From Halomonas sp. CH40 (GTDB lineage Bacteria > Pseudomonadota > Gammaproteobacteria > Pseudomonadales > Halomonadaceae): DNA of 64,000 nt. The position numbers and the translations under genes were made by a program. The stretch covers positions 1,426,001 through 1,490,000 of the forward strand of contig CP112982.1 of the NCBI GenBank assembly GCA_041875495.1, in the 5' to 3' direction. Below are positions 1-8,756 of this stretch, in pieces (position 1 is the stretch's first letter; the number at the start of each line of letters is the position of its first letter). The notes under the pieces were generated by a model. That model was given only the letters and a program-made list of their open reading frames with translations. It was not told the origin of the DNA and ran no database searches.

Positions 1-2211
1 GGCCGCGAGCTTGAGCATCCTACCAACTACGAATTATTGCGCGTTCTGCCGCCGGAAGGCGTAGAGATTGACGAGCTCAAGCGCCCCTTTGTGGTCGTCG
101 ACCCCCGCGCCGGGCACGGCCCGGGCATTGGCGGTTTCAAGCCTGACAGCGAGCTGGGTGTTGCCATGCGCGCTGGGCACCCTTGCTACTTTATCGGCTT
201 TCTGCCTTTCCCGGAGCCAGGGCAGACGGTTGAAGACGTTGTAGAAGCGGAAATCGCCTTTCTGCGCCACGTAAGCTCTCTGCATCCGGATACCTGTGAA
301 AAGCCGATGGTGGTGGGTAACTGCCAGGCGGGCTGGCAGATCATGATGGCGGCAGCGCTGGAACCTGACGTGTTTGGCCCCATCCTGATTGCGGGTGCAC
401 CGCTTTCCTACTGGGCAGGTGAACGTGGCAAGGCGCCGATGCGCTATACCGGCGGGATTACCGGCGGCAGCTGGGTGACTGCCTTGACCAGTGATATTGG
501 TAACGGTCTGTTTGACGGTGCCTGGCTGGTGCAAAACTTCGAGCGCCTGAACCCGGCCAATACCTATTGGAAAAAGCAGTATCACCTGTTTGATAATATC
601 GATAACGAAGCCGAACGTTATCTGGAATTTGAACGCTGGTGGGGCGGCCACGTGGTGCTGGGTGGCGAAGAAATCCAGTACATCGTGGATAACCTGTTTG
701 TCGGTAACCGTCTGTCGACCGCTCAGCTGGTGACCCGTGATGGGCGTCGCGTTGACTTACGCAATGTCCGCTCGCCGGTCGTGGTGTTCTGTTCGCGCGG
801 TGACGATATTACGCCGCCGCCCCAGGCGCTTGGCTGGATTCGTGATCTTTACGAAGGCGAAGAGGACATCATTGCCAACGACCAGACCATTGTCTATTGC
901 CTGCATGACACCACGGGCCATCTGGGCATCTTTGTCTCCGGTAGTGTTTCCCGCAAGGAGCATTCCGAGTTCACGGCTAACATGGATTATATCGATGTGA
1001 TGCCGCCTGGGCTCTATGAAACCAAGATTACCCGTGCTTCCGAACGATCAGACGCTGAGCTGATCGAGCGTGAGTATCTGCTCGAATTCGAGACGCGCAA
1101 CTTTGATGAGCTTGATCAGGAAGTCAAGCCTATCGCCGAAGATGATCGTCGTTTCGCGACCGTTGCGCGCGTATCAGAAATTAATCTGGGTATTTACCGT
1201 TTAGCGGTTCAGCCCTGGATTCAAGCGCTTAATACGCCTGAAATGGCGCGCTGGATCCGGCGCATGCACCCGATCCGCCTGGGCTACCGGTTAATGTCGG
1301 ATCGTAACCCTCTGACCGTTCCCTTGCCGGTCATGGCAGATGCGGTGCGCGCTAACCGTCATCAGGTAGGCCACGATAATCTGTTTAAATCCATGGAAGG
1401 TATTGTGTCCGAGCAGATCGTGTCCAATCTGAACGCCGTGCGTGATCTGCGTGATAGCTCGCTAGAGCGCATCTTCCTGGATGTTTATGGCCAGCCTCTT
1501 CTGCAGGCCGCCGTTGGTCTCTATGGCGATGCCCATGTCCATCGTCGTCGTCCAGGCGCAGAGCCTGAGCATCGTCGCTTTATCCAGCAGCGCCGTGAAG
1601 AGCTGCGCGAGCGGATTGCGCATGGTGGTGACCACGAAGCGGTAATGCGTGCGGTTATTTACGTGCTCGGCGGTTCGCCAGCCACGGATGAGCGTAACTT
1701 CAAGCGTCTGCGGGCGTCACGCGCTGAGCTTGAGCCGGGCAGCTCGCTGGATGAGTTCAAGAAACTGGTACGTGAGCAGTTCTTTATTCTCAAGCTTGAT
1801 CGTGAAGAAGCCCTTGCTACCCTGCCGCAGCTACTGGCTGGTCAGAGTAATGCCCAGATTGATGCGCATATTGATCATCTCGATCATGTACTGGCCGCCA
1901 GCGGTGATCTGTCGGAACACTCATCAGAACGTTTTGAGCAGGTCAAGGCATTGTTTGATCAGGCGCGCCCTGAAACACTGGCTGAAGTGCCAGTCGAGTC
2001 AGCGCCGGTTGAGCCAGCGCCAGTTAAGCCAGCCCCTGAGGCTGAAGTAAAAGCAGAGCAAGCGTCCGCCAAGGCGGAAAACGCTGAAACGGCTGCCAAG
2101 CCAGCTGCTACGCCTGAGCCAAAAGAGCCGGAAGCGCCTGTAAAAACGCAAGCAAAAAAGGCCCCCGCTGCCAATAAAACCACTACCCGTGGTCAATCGC
2201 GCAAGCGCTGA
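1..2211 (+). CDS. DUF3141 domain protein (PHA-synthase-like alpha/beta hydrolase), 5' end outside window
   Basis: The frame is open from base 1, so the true start lies upstream. The visible 736 codons hold an alpha/beta-hydrolase core with a nucleophile elbow GNCQAGW (Cys at visible residue 108), an acidic loop SRGDDITPP and a late His in GHLGIF. This Cys-Asp-His arrangement is like that of polyhydroxyalkanoate synthases. A long alpha-helical region follows, and the last 75 residues or so are a low-complexity Ala/Pro/Glu/Lys tail ending in basic residues. Such proteins are usually annotated as DUF3141. PHA synthesis itself is not shown, because the class I/II synthase box is altered (GNCQAG rather than GxCxGG). 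A terminator follows directly. Confidence 0.75.
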   Translation, partial: GRELEHPTNYELLRVLPPEGVEIDELKRPFVVVDPRAGHGPGIGGFKPDSELGVAMRAGHPCYFIGFLPFPEPGQTVEDVVEAEIAFLRHVSSLHPDTCEKPMVVGNCQAGWQIMMAAALEPDVFGPILIAGAPLSYWAGERGKAPMRYTGGITGGSWVTALTSDIGNGLFDGAWLVQNFERLNPANTYWKKQYHLFDNIDNEAERYLEFERWWGGHVVLGGEEIQYIVDNLFVGNRLSTAQLVTRDGRRVDLRNVRSPVVVFCSRGDDITPPPQALGWIRDLYEGEEDIIANDQTIVYCLHDTTGHLGIFVSGSVSRKEHSEFTANMDYIDVMPPGLYETKITRASERSDAELIEREYLLEFETRNFDELDQEVKPIAEDDRRFATVARVSEINLGIYRLAVQPWIQALNTPEMARWIRRMHPIRLGYRLMSDRNPLTVPLPVMADAVRANRHQVGHDNLFKSMEGIVSEQIVSNLNAVRDLRDSSLERIFLDVYGQPLLQAAVGLYGDAHVHRRRPGAEPEHRRFIQQRREELRERIAHGGDHEAVMRAVIYVLGGSPATDERNFKRLRASRAELEPGSSLDEFKKLVREQFFILKLDREEALATLPQLLAGQSNAQIDAHIDHLDHVLAASGDLSEHSSERFEQVKALFDQARPETLAEVPVESAPVEPAPVKPAPEAEVKAEQASAKAENAETAAKPAATPEPKEPEAPVKTQAKKAPAANKTTTRGQSRKR

Positions 2212-2226
2212 TTGAGCGGTTAACTC

Positions 2227-2257
2227 AACGCCCCGGCAAAATGGCTGGGGCGTTTTT
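2227..2257 (+). terminator. Rho-independent terminator after the DUF3141 gene
   Basis: The arms AACGCCCC (2227-2234) and GGGGCGTT (2247-2254) form a perfect 8-bp stem followed by a T run. It begins 15 bases after the upstream stop codon and separates that gene from topA. Confidence 0.8.
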
Positions 2258-2488
2258 GTATATATCAAATTTTTCGAAGGTTGCCGTTTTGCGCCTGGCA
2301 GTCTAGTGTCTAGCTGAAGTTGTCAGGCAAGTGTACGCTGGTTTAACGTTGTTCTAGGCTGGCGCTTCTGCATGGCCTGGGGTAGGGTAAGCGCTTTTTT
2401 TCAGGCGTGCAGTGGTCATCAGCTTGTGCACGTTTTTGCATTCATTTGCCGCCTCACATCAGCCGGCACGTTATTTAAGTGGAGCACT

Positions 2489-5116
2489 ATGGGCAAGTCA
2501 CTGGTCATCGTCGAGTCGCCTGCCAAGGCGAAGACGATCAATAAGTATCTCGGCAACGATTTCATCGTGAAGTCGAGCGTGGGTCATATTCGTGACCTGC
2601 CGACCAGCGGCTCGGGCAAGACGGCCTCCGATCCAAAGGAGCGTGCCCGTCAGGCGGCGCTAACGCGCAAAATGTCGCCGGAAGAAAAGGCCGTTTACAA
2701 ACAGCGTAAAGCGCACGATCAGCTGATCCGACGCATGGGTATAGACCCTGATAATGGCTGGCAGGCCCATTATGAAATTCTGCCCGGCAAGGAAAAAGTG
2801 GTTGCCGAGCTGAAAAAACTGGCAGAGAAAGCCGATGCGGTTTATCTGGCTACGGATTTGGACCGTGAAGGAGAGGCGATAGCCTGGCACCTGCGTGAAA
2901 CCATTGGTGGCGATAACGAGCGCTACAAACGTGTGGTGTTTAACGAGATTACCAAGAATGCCATCCAGGATGCGTTCAAGGCCCCTGGTGCGCTTAATAT
3001 TCCCAGGGTAGAGGCGCAGCAAGCCCGGCGCTTTCTTGATCGTGTAGTGGGTTTTATGCTGTCGCCACTGCTGTGGGCCAAGATTGCGCGCGGCTTATCG
3101 GCGGGGCGGGTGCAGTCGGTGGCCGTTCGCCTGATTGTTGAGCGCGAGCGTGAGATTCGCGCCTTTGTGCCGGAGGAGTTCTGGGACGTGCACGCGGATC
3201 TGGTTTCGCCAGAAGGTGAGCTGATACGCTTTGAGCTGGCACGTTACAACGGCAAAGCCTTTCGGCCTGCCAGCGAAGCGGAAACCATGGAGCAGATTGC
3301 CGCCTTGCGCCACGCACAGTTGGCAATCACCTCGCGGGAAGACAAACCGACCCGTTCAAAGCCGAATGCCCCCTTTATTACCTCAACGTTGCAACAAGCG
3401 GCCAGCAGCCGTCTGGGATTCTCGGTCAAGAAGACCATGACCATGGCTCAGCGTCTCTATGAGGCGGGCTATATCACTTATATGCGTACCGATTCGACCA
3501 ATCTTTCCAAGGATGCTGTGGAAAGTGCCCGTACCTATATTGGTGATGCCTTCGGCGCACAATATCTTCCAGAAGAGCCTATTCGCTACTCCAGCAAGGA
3601 AAGTGCTCAGGAAGCCCACGAGGCTATCCGTCCTTCCAGCGTAGAGCGTAAAGCGACAGAGCTTGCCAGCATGGAAAGAGACGCCGAGCGCCTGTATGAA
3701 CTGATCTGGCGGCAATTTTTAGCCTGCCAGATGACACCTGCCGAATACCTTTCCACCACCCTGAACGTGCAGGTTGACGGCTATGAACTACGCGCCAAAG
3801 GACGGGTACTCAAGTTCGATGGTTATACTCGGGTGATGAAGCCGGGTGGCAAAAATGAAGATCAGCAGCTGCCAGATCTGGCGGAAGGCACCCCGATGCA
3901 GCTGGAAAAGCTCGACCCGCAGCAGCACTTCACCAAACCAACGGCGCGGTATTCGGAAGCGGCGCTGGTGAAAGAACTCGAAAAACAGGGCATTGGCCGG
4001 CCGTCCACCTATGCGTCGATTATTTCAACGATTCAGGATCGTGGTTATGTAAAGCTTGAAAATCGGCGTTTCTATGCTGAGAAACTTGGCGATATTGTCA
4101 CCGAGCGGTTGAAAGAATCTTTCCCTGATCTGATGGATTTTTCATTCACCGCACGCATGGAAGACAGCCTGGATGAAGTAGCCGAAGGTGAGCGCAACTG
4201 GCGGGCCTTGCTGGATGCCTTCTATCACGAATTTCGCGATGAACTGGCAAAAGCCGAAAGTGAAGATGGCATGCGCCCCAATCAGCCAGTGCCGACGGAT
4301 ATCGACTGCCCAAGCTGTGGGCGTAAGATGCAGATTCGTACTGCGTCGACCGGGGTTTTCCTGGGCTGCAGTGGTTATAACCTACCGCCGAAGGAACGCT
4401 GTAAGACCACCATTGACCTGATTCCCGGTGAAGAAGCGGTGGCCGCCGATGCCGGGGAGGAAGCCGAAGTTGATGCGCTGCGCGCCAAGCGTCGCTGCCC
4501 CAAGTGCGGCACGGCCATGGATAATTACCTGATTGATGAAACCCGCAAGCTGCATATCTGTGGTAACAGCCCTGATTGCGATGGCTACGAAGTGGAAGCG
4601 GGCAAGTTCAAGATCAAGGGTTATGACGGGCCGGTTATCGAATGTGATAAGTGCGGCAGTGAAATGCAGCTCAAGTCAGGTCGCTTTGGCAAATATTTTG
4701 GCTGTACCAACAGCGAATGTAAAAATACCCGTAAGTTGCTAAAAAGTGGTGAGGTGGCGCCACCGAAAATGGATCCGATTGCGATGCCGGAACTGGCTTG
4801 CCAGAAAGTCGAGGATCATTATGTGCTGCGCGATGGTGCCAGCGGCCTGTTCCTGGCGGCCAGCAAGTTTCCGAAAAACCGTGAAACCCGCCCGCCTCTG
4901 GTCAAGGAGTTGAAAGCCCACGCGGATGAGCTGCCTGAGAAATATCACTTTATTCTCAAGGCGCCGACCGAAGACCCGGATGGACGCTCTGCCCAGATTC
5001 GCTTCTCGCGCAAGAACAAGGAGCAATATGTGATGACCGATGAAGACGGTAAGGCCACAGGGTGGAAAGCAACCTTTGCTAACGGTCAATGGCAGGTTGA
5101 GGACAAGCGTAAATGA
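2489..5116 (+). CDS. topA: DNA topoisomerase I (type IA, omega protein)
   Basis: This enzyme relaxes negatively supercoiled DNA through a transient 5'-phosphotyrosine break. The 875-aa product is the usual length. The N-terminal Toprim domain opens with [17 protein letters not shown], and the active-site tyrosine is Tyr331 in [12 protein letters not shown]. Three C-terminal four-cysteine zinc-ribbon motifs begin at [16 protein letters not shown] and CDKCGSEM. The frame is open upstream to 2372, but ATG 2489 has GGAG four bases before it and gives the standard family N-terminus, so it was chosen. The end overlaps the next gene by 4 bases (ATGA). The 230 bases upstream show no other gene. Confidence 0.97.
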   Translation: MGKSLVIVESPAKAKTINKYLGNDFIVKSSVGHIRDLPTSGSGKTASDPKERARQAALTRKMSPEEKAVYKQRKAHDQLIRRMGIDPDNGWQAHYEILPGKEKVVAELKKLAEKADAVYLATDLDREGEAIAWHLRETIGGDNERYKRVVFNEITKNAIQDAFKAPGALNIPRVEAQQARRFLDRVVGFMLSPLLWAKIARGLSAGRVQSVAVRLIVEREREIRAFVPEEFWDVHADLVSPEGELIRFELARYNGKAFRPASEAETMEQIAALRHAQLAITSREDKPTRSKPNAPFITSTLQQAASSRLGFSVKKTMTMAQRLYEAGYITYMRTDSTNLSKDAVESARTYIGDAFGAQYLPEEPIRYSSKESAQEAHEAIRPSSVERKATELASMERDAERLYELIWRQFLACQMTPAEYLSTTLNVQVDGYELRAKGRVLKFDGYTRVMKPGGKNEDQQLPDLAEGTPMQLEKLDPQQHFTKPTARYSEAALVKELEKQGIGRPSTYASIISTIQDRGYVKLENRRFYAEKLGDIVTERLKESFPDLMDFSFTARMEDSLDEVAEGERNWRALLDAFYHEFRDELAKAESEDGMRPNQPVPTDIDCPSCGRKMQIRTASTGVFLGCSGYNLPPKERCKTTIDLIPGEEAVAADAGEEAEVDALRAKRRCPKCGTAMDNYLIDETRKLHICGNSPDCDGYEVEAGKFKIKGYDGPVIECDKCGSEMQLKSGRFGKYFGCTNSECKNTRKLLKSGEVAPPKMDPIAMPELACQKVEDHYVLRDGASGLFLAASKFPKNRETRPPLVKELKAHADELPEKYHFILKAPTEDPDGRSAQIRFSRKNKEQYVMTDEDGKATGWKATFANGQWQVEDKRK

Positions 5117-5574
5117 CCCCGAAATCGCGTACCAATCAGCTCTTCTATCATGCCCAGCTAATGGCAGATACACCTGCAGGCGATGATGAGCATGCGACGG
5201 CACGTAAGATGGCTATGGAGGAGAGCGCCCTGGCGCTTCTTGAGCTGGCACTTGAATCGATGCTCAAGGAGCTGACTGAGCATGCCCGCCTGGACACTCA
5301 CCGCTGGCAGTTACTGCTGGCAGCCGATGGCCCTGATGTGGCTGAGCTGCAACGGCTTAGAGACGTTGCCGCTGACGCCGATTCATGGCTGGGCTGGCTG
5401 ATCTTTCAGCTTGAACGCTTGCATAGCGACCAGGGGGCTGCCCGCCGACCGGTCGCCAACCCCGGCATGATAGCACTCGGTAGTGAAACCGAGTTCGCCG
5501 ATCAGCTGTTGCAGTGCATTCAGTCGGCCAAAACTGAAGTGGCACAGCTGCGCGAAACCAGCCAGGAATGGTAG
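5113..5574 (+). CDS. DUF6586 family protein (small helical, topA-coupled)
   Basis: A 153-aa protein, acidic and almost wholly alpha-helical, beginning [17 protein letters not shown]. The start ATG overlaps the topA stop codon, which suggests translational coupling. Pseudomonads carry a similar small gene directly after topA, now grouped as DUF6586; the assignment rests on that position, length and the TNQxxYxAxL start. No catalytic motif or export signal is visible, and the function is unknown. Confidence 0.7.
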   Translation: MTPKSRTNQLFYHAQLMADTPAGDDEHATARKMAMEESALALLELALESMLKELTEHARLDTHRWQLLLAADGPDVAELQRLRDVAADADSWLGWLIFQLERLHSDQGAARRPVANPGMIALGSETEFADQLLQCIQSAKTEVAQLRETSQEW

Positions 5575-5713
5575 CTGTAAAGGGCATGTGCTCAAGCGTG
5601 ATGGCTATCCGCTAATTATCCACTAAAAAAGCATGCCGTCAGCGAGCAAACCTTGTTAATTTGCTATTTGAGCAAAATACATAAACCATTGATCATGAGT
5701 AAACGAGGAGACA

Positions 5714-6184
5714 ATGATGCGCTATCACCGGGTAAAGGATCTGGTTGTCTGGGCAGCTGACTTCCATCAACGTATGGCTCAACAGTTTGAAGAGGCGGCA
5801 CGCAAGTCCGAGTCAGAGCGCGCCAGTATGGTGTTGGATTATCTTGCCGGGCGTGAAAAACGTATGGGTAAAGGTCTTGAAAGCGTGTTTGACGATGGCT
5901 CTGATCATACCGATGTACTGGAAACCTGGTTTGATGACCCTGCTGATTTTCCGCAGCCCCCTGTGCTTGTCCAGATGGCTGAGCAGGCCGTAGCCCATGA
6001 TGATATTGATGCAGCCATGAAAACGGCCTTGAGCGCAAACGACACTCTGAAAGCAATGTACGAGTACCGTGCAGAAAAAGCGGTGATTGAGCCAGAACAG
6101 GCGTTCTTTGTTTCTTTGGCCGAAGGCCATGAAAGTGAAGCGCGCCAGATTGTCACTCACCTTGAGGAATTTTCTGACCTTTAA
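5714..6184 (+). CDS. Hypothetical helical protein, possibly ferritin-like
   Basis: A 156-aa acidic soluble protein preceded by a strong ribosome-binding site, GAGGAG (5705-5710), and a double ATG. The sequence is predicted all-helical. A stretch near residue 40 (MVLDYLAGREKRM) resembles helices of ferritin-like proteins, but no complete pair of ExxH metal sites can be seen. No signal peptide or membrane segment is visible. It lies between the topA unit and an L,D-transpeptidase gene on the same strand. I do not recognise the family with certainty. Confidence 0.6.
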   Translation: MMRYHRVKDLVVWAADFHQRMAQQFEEAARKSESERASMVLDYLAGREKRMGKGLESVFDDGSDHTDVLETWFDDPADFPQPPVLVQMAEQAVAHDDIDAAMKTALSANDTLKAMYEYRAEKAVIEPEQAFFVSLAEGHESEARQIVTHLEEFSDL

Positions 6185-6222
6185 GCATGCAAGCGTTAAA
6201 GTCAGTGTTTTGAGACATCATA

Positions 6223-6843
6223 ATGCCCGTCAATCGTCGTCAGTTTCTTGCTTATGCGCTGTGTTTGCCCGCATCCGTTTCCATGGCATATGTACCCGCT
6301 GGAGAGGAGCCGGATCTGATTGAGACGCTCATTTCCCGCGCCCATGTGCCGCGTTTTACCGATGAAGTCTGGGTGTTGATTGATGATCAGGAAGCCACTC
6401 TGAGCGTTTATCGGGGAAACAGACGGCTCGAGCATTATGCGCCGGTATCGCTGGGACGCTCTGGGGCAAAAACCCAACGTCTCAGAGGAAGTAATGTAAC
6501 CCCTAAGGGGGAGTTTCGTATCAACCGGTTTAATTACGAAAGCCAGTGGCATATCTTTGTGGGTATTGATTATCCGACACCGGCGCATGCGCGAATGGCC
6601 TTAAAGACGGGCGTTTACTCTCAGCAGGACTACGATGACTATTTCGATTACTACCGTCGCTATGGCTCTCCGCCACAGGACACCGTGCTAGGCGGTGCCA
6701 TAGGCGTTCATGGCCTGGGTGGGGCAGACCCTGAAATTCACCAGCAATTTCACTGGACGCAAGGTTGTGTTGCATTAACAAACGCCCAGATTGAACGTTT
6801 TAGCCAATTGATCGGGATTGGCACCCGGGTTGTAATCCGCTAG
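6223..6843 (+). CDS. L,D-transpeptidase (YkuD domain), periplasmic
   Basis: A 206-aa exported protein. The N-terminus MPVNRRQFLAYALCLP is a signal peptide with a twin-arginine-like RRxFL motif. The YkuD domain follows from about residue 48, with the conserved GVHGLGG segment and the catalytic cysteine Cys182 in WTQGCVAL. Members form 3-3 peptidoglycan cross-links or attach lipoproteins to diaminopimelate. The gene lies about 200 bases before an Lpp-like lipoprotein gene, and a second L,D-transpeptidase follows on the other strand. The context fits envelope anchoring, but which reaction this enzyme performs cannot be read from the sequence. Confidence 0.85.
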   Translation: MPVNRRQFLAYALCLPASVSMAYVPAGEEPDLIETLISRAHVPRFTDEVWVLIDDQEATLSVYRGNRRLEHYAPVSLGRSGAKTQRLRGSNVTPKGEFRINRFNYESQWHIFVGIDYPTPAHARMALKTGVYSQQDYDDYFDYYRRYGSPPQDTVLGGAIGVHGLGGADPEIHQQFHWTQGCVALTNAQIERFSQLIGIGTRVVIR

Positions 6844-6905
6844 GCTGAATCTGTTAAGATAAAATCTAGTTTTTAAAAACGCGGCTATAGACAAATGTTG
6901 TGGAC

Positions 6906-6911
6906 TATAAT
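6906..6911 (+). promoter_or_regulatory. Possible -10 element for the Lpp-like gene
   Basis: A perfect TATAAT lies about 140 bases before the lipoprotein start. No convincing -35 hexamer is present at 16-18 bases (TAGACA at 6888-6893 is too close), so this is tentative. Confidence 0.35.
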
Positions 6912-6960
6912 ACAACAGCTTCTGTCGATTTTGCCAAAAGGCATAAGTCGCTGAAATGAA

Positions 6961-7010
6961 CCTGCATCGCAGGTAGATAACGTCCAATAGCAGTTGCTGC
7001 AGCGTTATCT
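6961..7010 (+). other. Structured leader upstream of the Lpp-like gene
   Basis: Two inverted repeats lie in the presumed 5' untranslated region: CCTGC/GCAGG (6961-6973) and AGATAACG/CGTTATCT (6975-6982 with 7003-7010). They could stabilise the abundant lipoprotein mRNA or act as a regulatory structure; only the repeats themselves are seen. Confidence 0.4.
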
Positions 7011-7051
7011 TGCCTTTAACGTAGTACCAAGGAAGACTCAAGGAGAACTAT

Positions 7052-7315
7052 ATGACTCTGAAGACTACTCTCAAGCTGTCCGTCGCTGCTGCTTCTCTGG
7101 CCGTTCTGGCAGGTTGTGCTTCTACCAGCGCCCTGGAAGAAGTTCGCATGACGGCTGAATCTGCCCAGGCAGACGCTGCAGAAGCACGCAGCATGGCTTC
7201 TCAGGCAATGAACACTGCTAACCAGGCGCAGCGTGACGCGCGTGCGGCCATGCAGATGTCTGAGCAGAACCGTGAAGAAATGAACCGCATGTTCCAGCGT
7301 TCCATGCAGAAGTAA
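7052..7315 (+). CDS. Lpp/OprI-type outer-membrane lipoprotein (alanine zipper)
   Basis: An 87-aa lipoprotein with a signal peptide ending in the lipobox LAGC (Cys22). The mature part is a continuous Ala/Gln/Glu/Met-rich helix with heptad spacing, ending in a C-terminal Lys. This is the layout of Braun lipoprotein and Pseudomonas OprI, where trimers span the periplasm and the terminal Lys can be joined to peptidoglycan. AAGGAG lies just upstream of the ATG. Two L,D-transpeptidase genes flank it, and such enzymes make that linkage. It probably stabilises the outer membrane and is strongly expressed. Covalent anchoring is inferred, not shown. Confidence 0.88.
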   Translation: MTLKTTLKLSVAAASLAVLAGCASTSALEEVRMTAESAQADAAEARSMASQAMNTANQAQRDARAAMQMSEQNREEMNRMFQRSMQK

Positions 7316-7326
7316 GACAGGTTGAT

Positions 7327-7359
7327 AACCCACCTGAAAGCTGGCTTTCAGGTGGGTTT
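7327..7359 (+). terminator. Terminator hairpin after the Lpp-like gene
   Basis: AACCCACCTGAAAGC (7327-7341) pairs perfectly over 15 bp with its complement at 7344-7358. The T run is short (TTT), but the stem is very strong and starts 11 bases after the stop codon. Confidence 0.8.
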
Positions 7360-7460
7360 AACCAACTGCTAGCATCACTTGGTTGTAATGAAACATCGTT
7401 GAGTGTTTCAGGTCTGTAAAGGTGTTTCTAGATAACAGGCTCTTATCAGCCAGCGTGAAC

Positions 7461-7488
7461 AAAAAACCCTGCCTCGGCAGGGTTTTTT
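7461..7488. terminator. Bidirectional terminator between convergent genes
   Basis: AAAAAACCCTGCC / GGCAGGGTTTTTT is a perfect 13-bp inverted repeat around a 2-base loop, with A and T runs suited to termination on both strands. It sits between the plus-strand lipoprotein gene and the minus-strand transpeptidase gene. Confidence 0.88.
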
Positions 7489-7511
7489 GTCTTCAGACAT
7501 CAGGTTTGTCT

Positions 7512-8636
7512 TCAGGCATCAGGTGAGTGTTCGGAAGTATCACCGAGTTCGATCTCATCAATCAGGTTGTTATCCCATTTCTTAGGTTCCGGTGCGGCAG
7601 GCATTTGCGGGCCATGTACGGCGATCATCTGCCCGTTGGGCTGCTCTATCACTTTCTTGACCTGAGCATAATCGACACTGATGTCATCGGGGGCTTTTTC
7701 CGCGACACGCTCAAGCGCATTCAGCAAGGGCTCGAAGTTACCCATGTTTTCTTCAAGCTGTGGGAAGGATTGCACGAAGAGGGTGCCACCCTTAGCCCAG
7801 CCAGCTTTGAACGGGATATCGACCAGGTTTACCTTGGTGCCGCTTGGCAAGCGCTCATATAGCGACTTGATATCTTCCGGATACATGCGAATGCAGCCGC
7901 GGCTGACCCGCATGCCCACACCGTCAGGACGGTTGGTGCCATGTATCAGGTAGCTGGGCATGTCCAATAGAATGGCATGTTCTCCCAGCGGGTTCTGTGG
8001 CCCCGGTGGGACGATTTTGGGCGGTGGGTCGCCGCGTTCAGCGGCTTCCCGGCGCATGGAAGCAGGCGGTGCCCAGGCAGGATTTTCGACCTTGATGGTG
8101 GTCCGAGTGACGCCCACCGGGGTTGCAAACTCATCACGGCCTACACTGACAGGGTAGGTTTCGACAATCTCCGGGTTATCGGCCGGGTAATAATAGAGGC
8201 GCAGCTCCGACAGGTTGATCACAACGCCTTCGCGAGGTACAGGCGGAAGAATGTATCGGGCGGGGATGACCACTTCGGTGCCTTCTCCAGGAACCCAGAG
8301 GCTGACATCCGGGTTCGCCATGCGAATCTCTTCATAACCGATATTATGGCGACGTGCGATATCGATCAGCGTCTCGGCGTGATCATCGACCGTGATGGTG
8401 TAGTGCTGGCCAATGAGGTCGCCTTCTTCAGGCATGACGAACTGGCCGCGAGGCAGCTCATTGGGGCGAGCGCTATCCGGCGTTGCGGCCTGGTTTGAGA
8501 TGGCGGGCGATGACGTTGCCTCCTTGGCCGTTTGAGCAAGACTTGGAGCGGCGGCCAGTGCAGTGGCCACCAGCATCACTGCAGGCAGGCTATCGTGAAA
8601 CAGCCTGGCCAACCTAAGGAGCGGGTGAGTGGTCAT
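7512..8636 (-). CDS. L,D-transpeptidase with LysM-like domain (ErfK/YbiS type)
   Basis: A 374-aa periplasmic protein with a signal peptide cleaved near residue 35 (SLAQ-TA). A LysM-like peptidoglycan-binding segment covers residues 78-126 (YTITVDDHAETLIDIA through VVIPARY). The YkuD catalytic domain spans about residues 137-256, with His232 in IHGTN and the nucleophile Cys248 in SRGCIRM. A C-terminal extension of about 115 residues follows. This is the domain order of the E. coli ErfK/YbiS/YcfS/YnhG group, several of which attach Braun lipoprotein to peptidoglycan. It converges on the Lpp-like gene, which strongly suggests that lipoprotein as its substrate. Confidence 0.9.
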   Translation of the reverse strand: MTTHPLLRLARLFHDSLPAVMLVATALAAAPSLAQTAKEATSSPAISNQAATPDSARPNELPRGQFVMPEEGDLIGQHYTITVDDHAETLIDIARRHNIGYEEIRMANPDVSLWVPGEGTEVVIPARYILPPVPREGVVINLSELRLYYYPADNPEIVETYPVSVGRDEFATPVGVTRTTIKVENPAWAPPASMRREAAERGDPPPKIVPPGPQNPLGEHAILLDMPSYLIHGTNRPDGVGMRVSRGCIRMYPEDIKSLYERLPSGTKVNLVDIPFKAGWAKGGTLFVQSFPQLEENMGNFEPLLNALERVAEKAPDDISVDYAQVKKVIEQPNGQMIAVHGPQMPAAPEPKKWDNNLIDEIELGDTSEHSPDA

Positions 8637-8756
8637 GCATTTTCCCTCTATGTTTTAGATTGCGTCTGTGCGATCGGTACTGATGCGTTCAGGGGTGAAT
8701 GGCCAATACATTGCAGGCCAATCGACGTTGTGTTTCAGGACAGTTTGCCCCAGACG

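Noticed and set aside
37..39. TTG as the start of the first gene
   Set aside because: The frame is open to base 1 and already encodes family-like sequence, so the gene is simply cut by the window edge.
6888..6911. TAGACA ... TATAAT as a complete promoter before the Lpp-like gene
   Set aside because: The spacer is only 12 bases; only the -10 box was kept, at low confidence.
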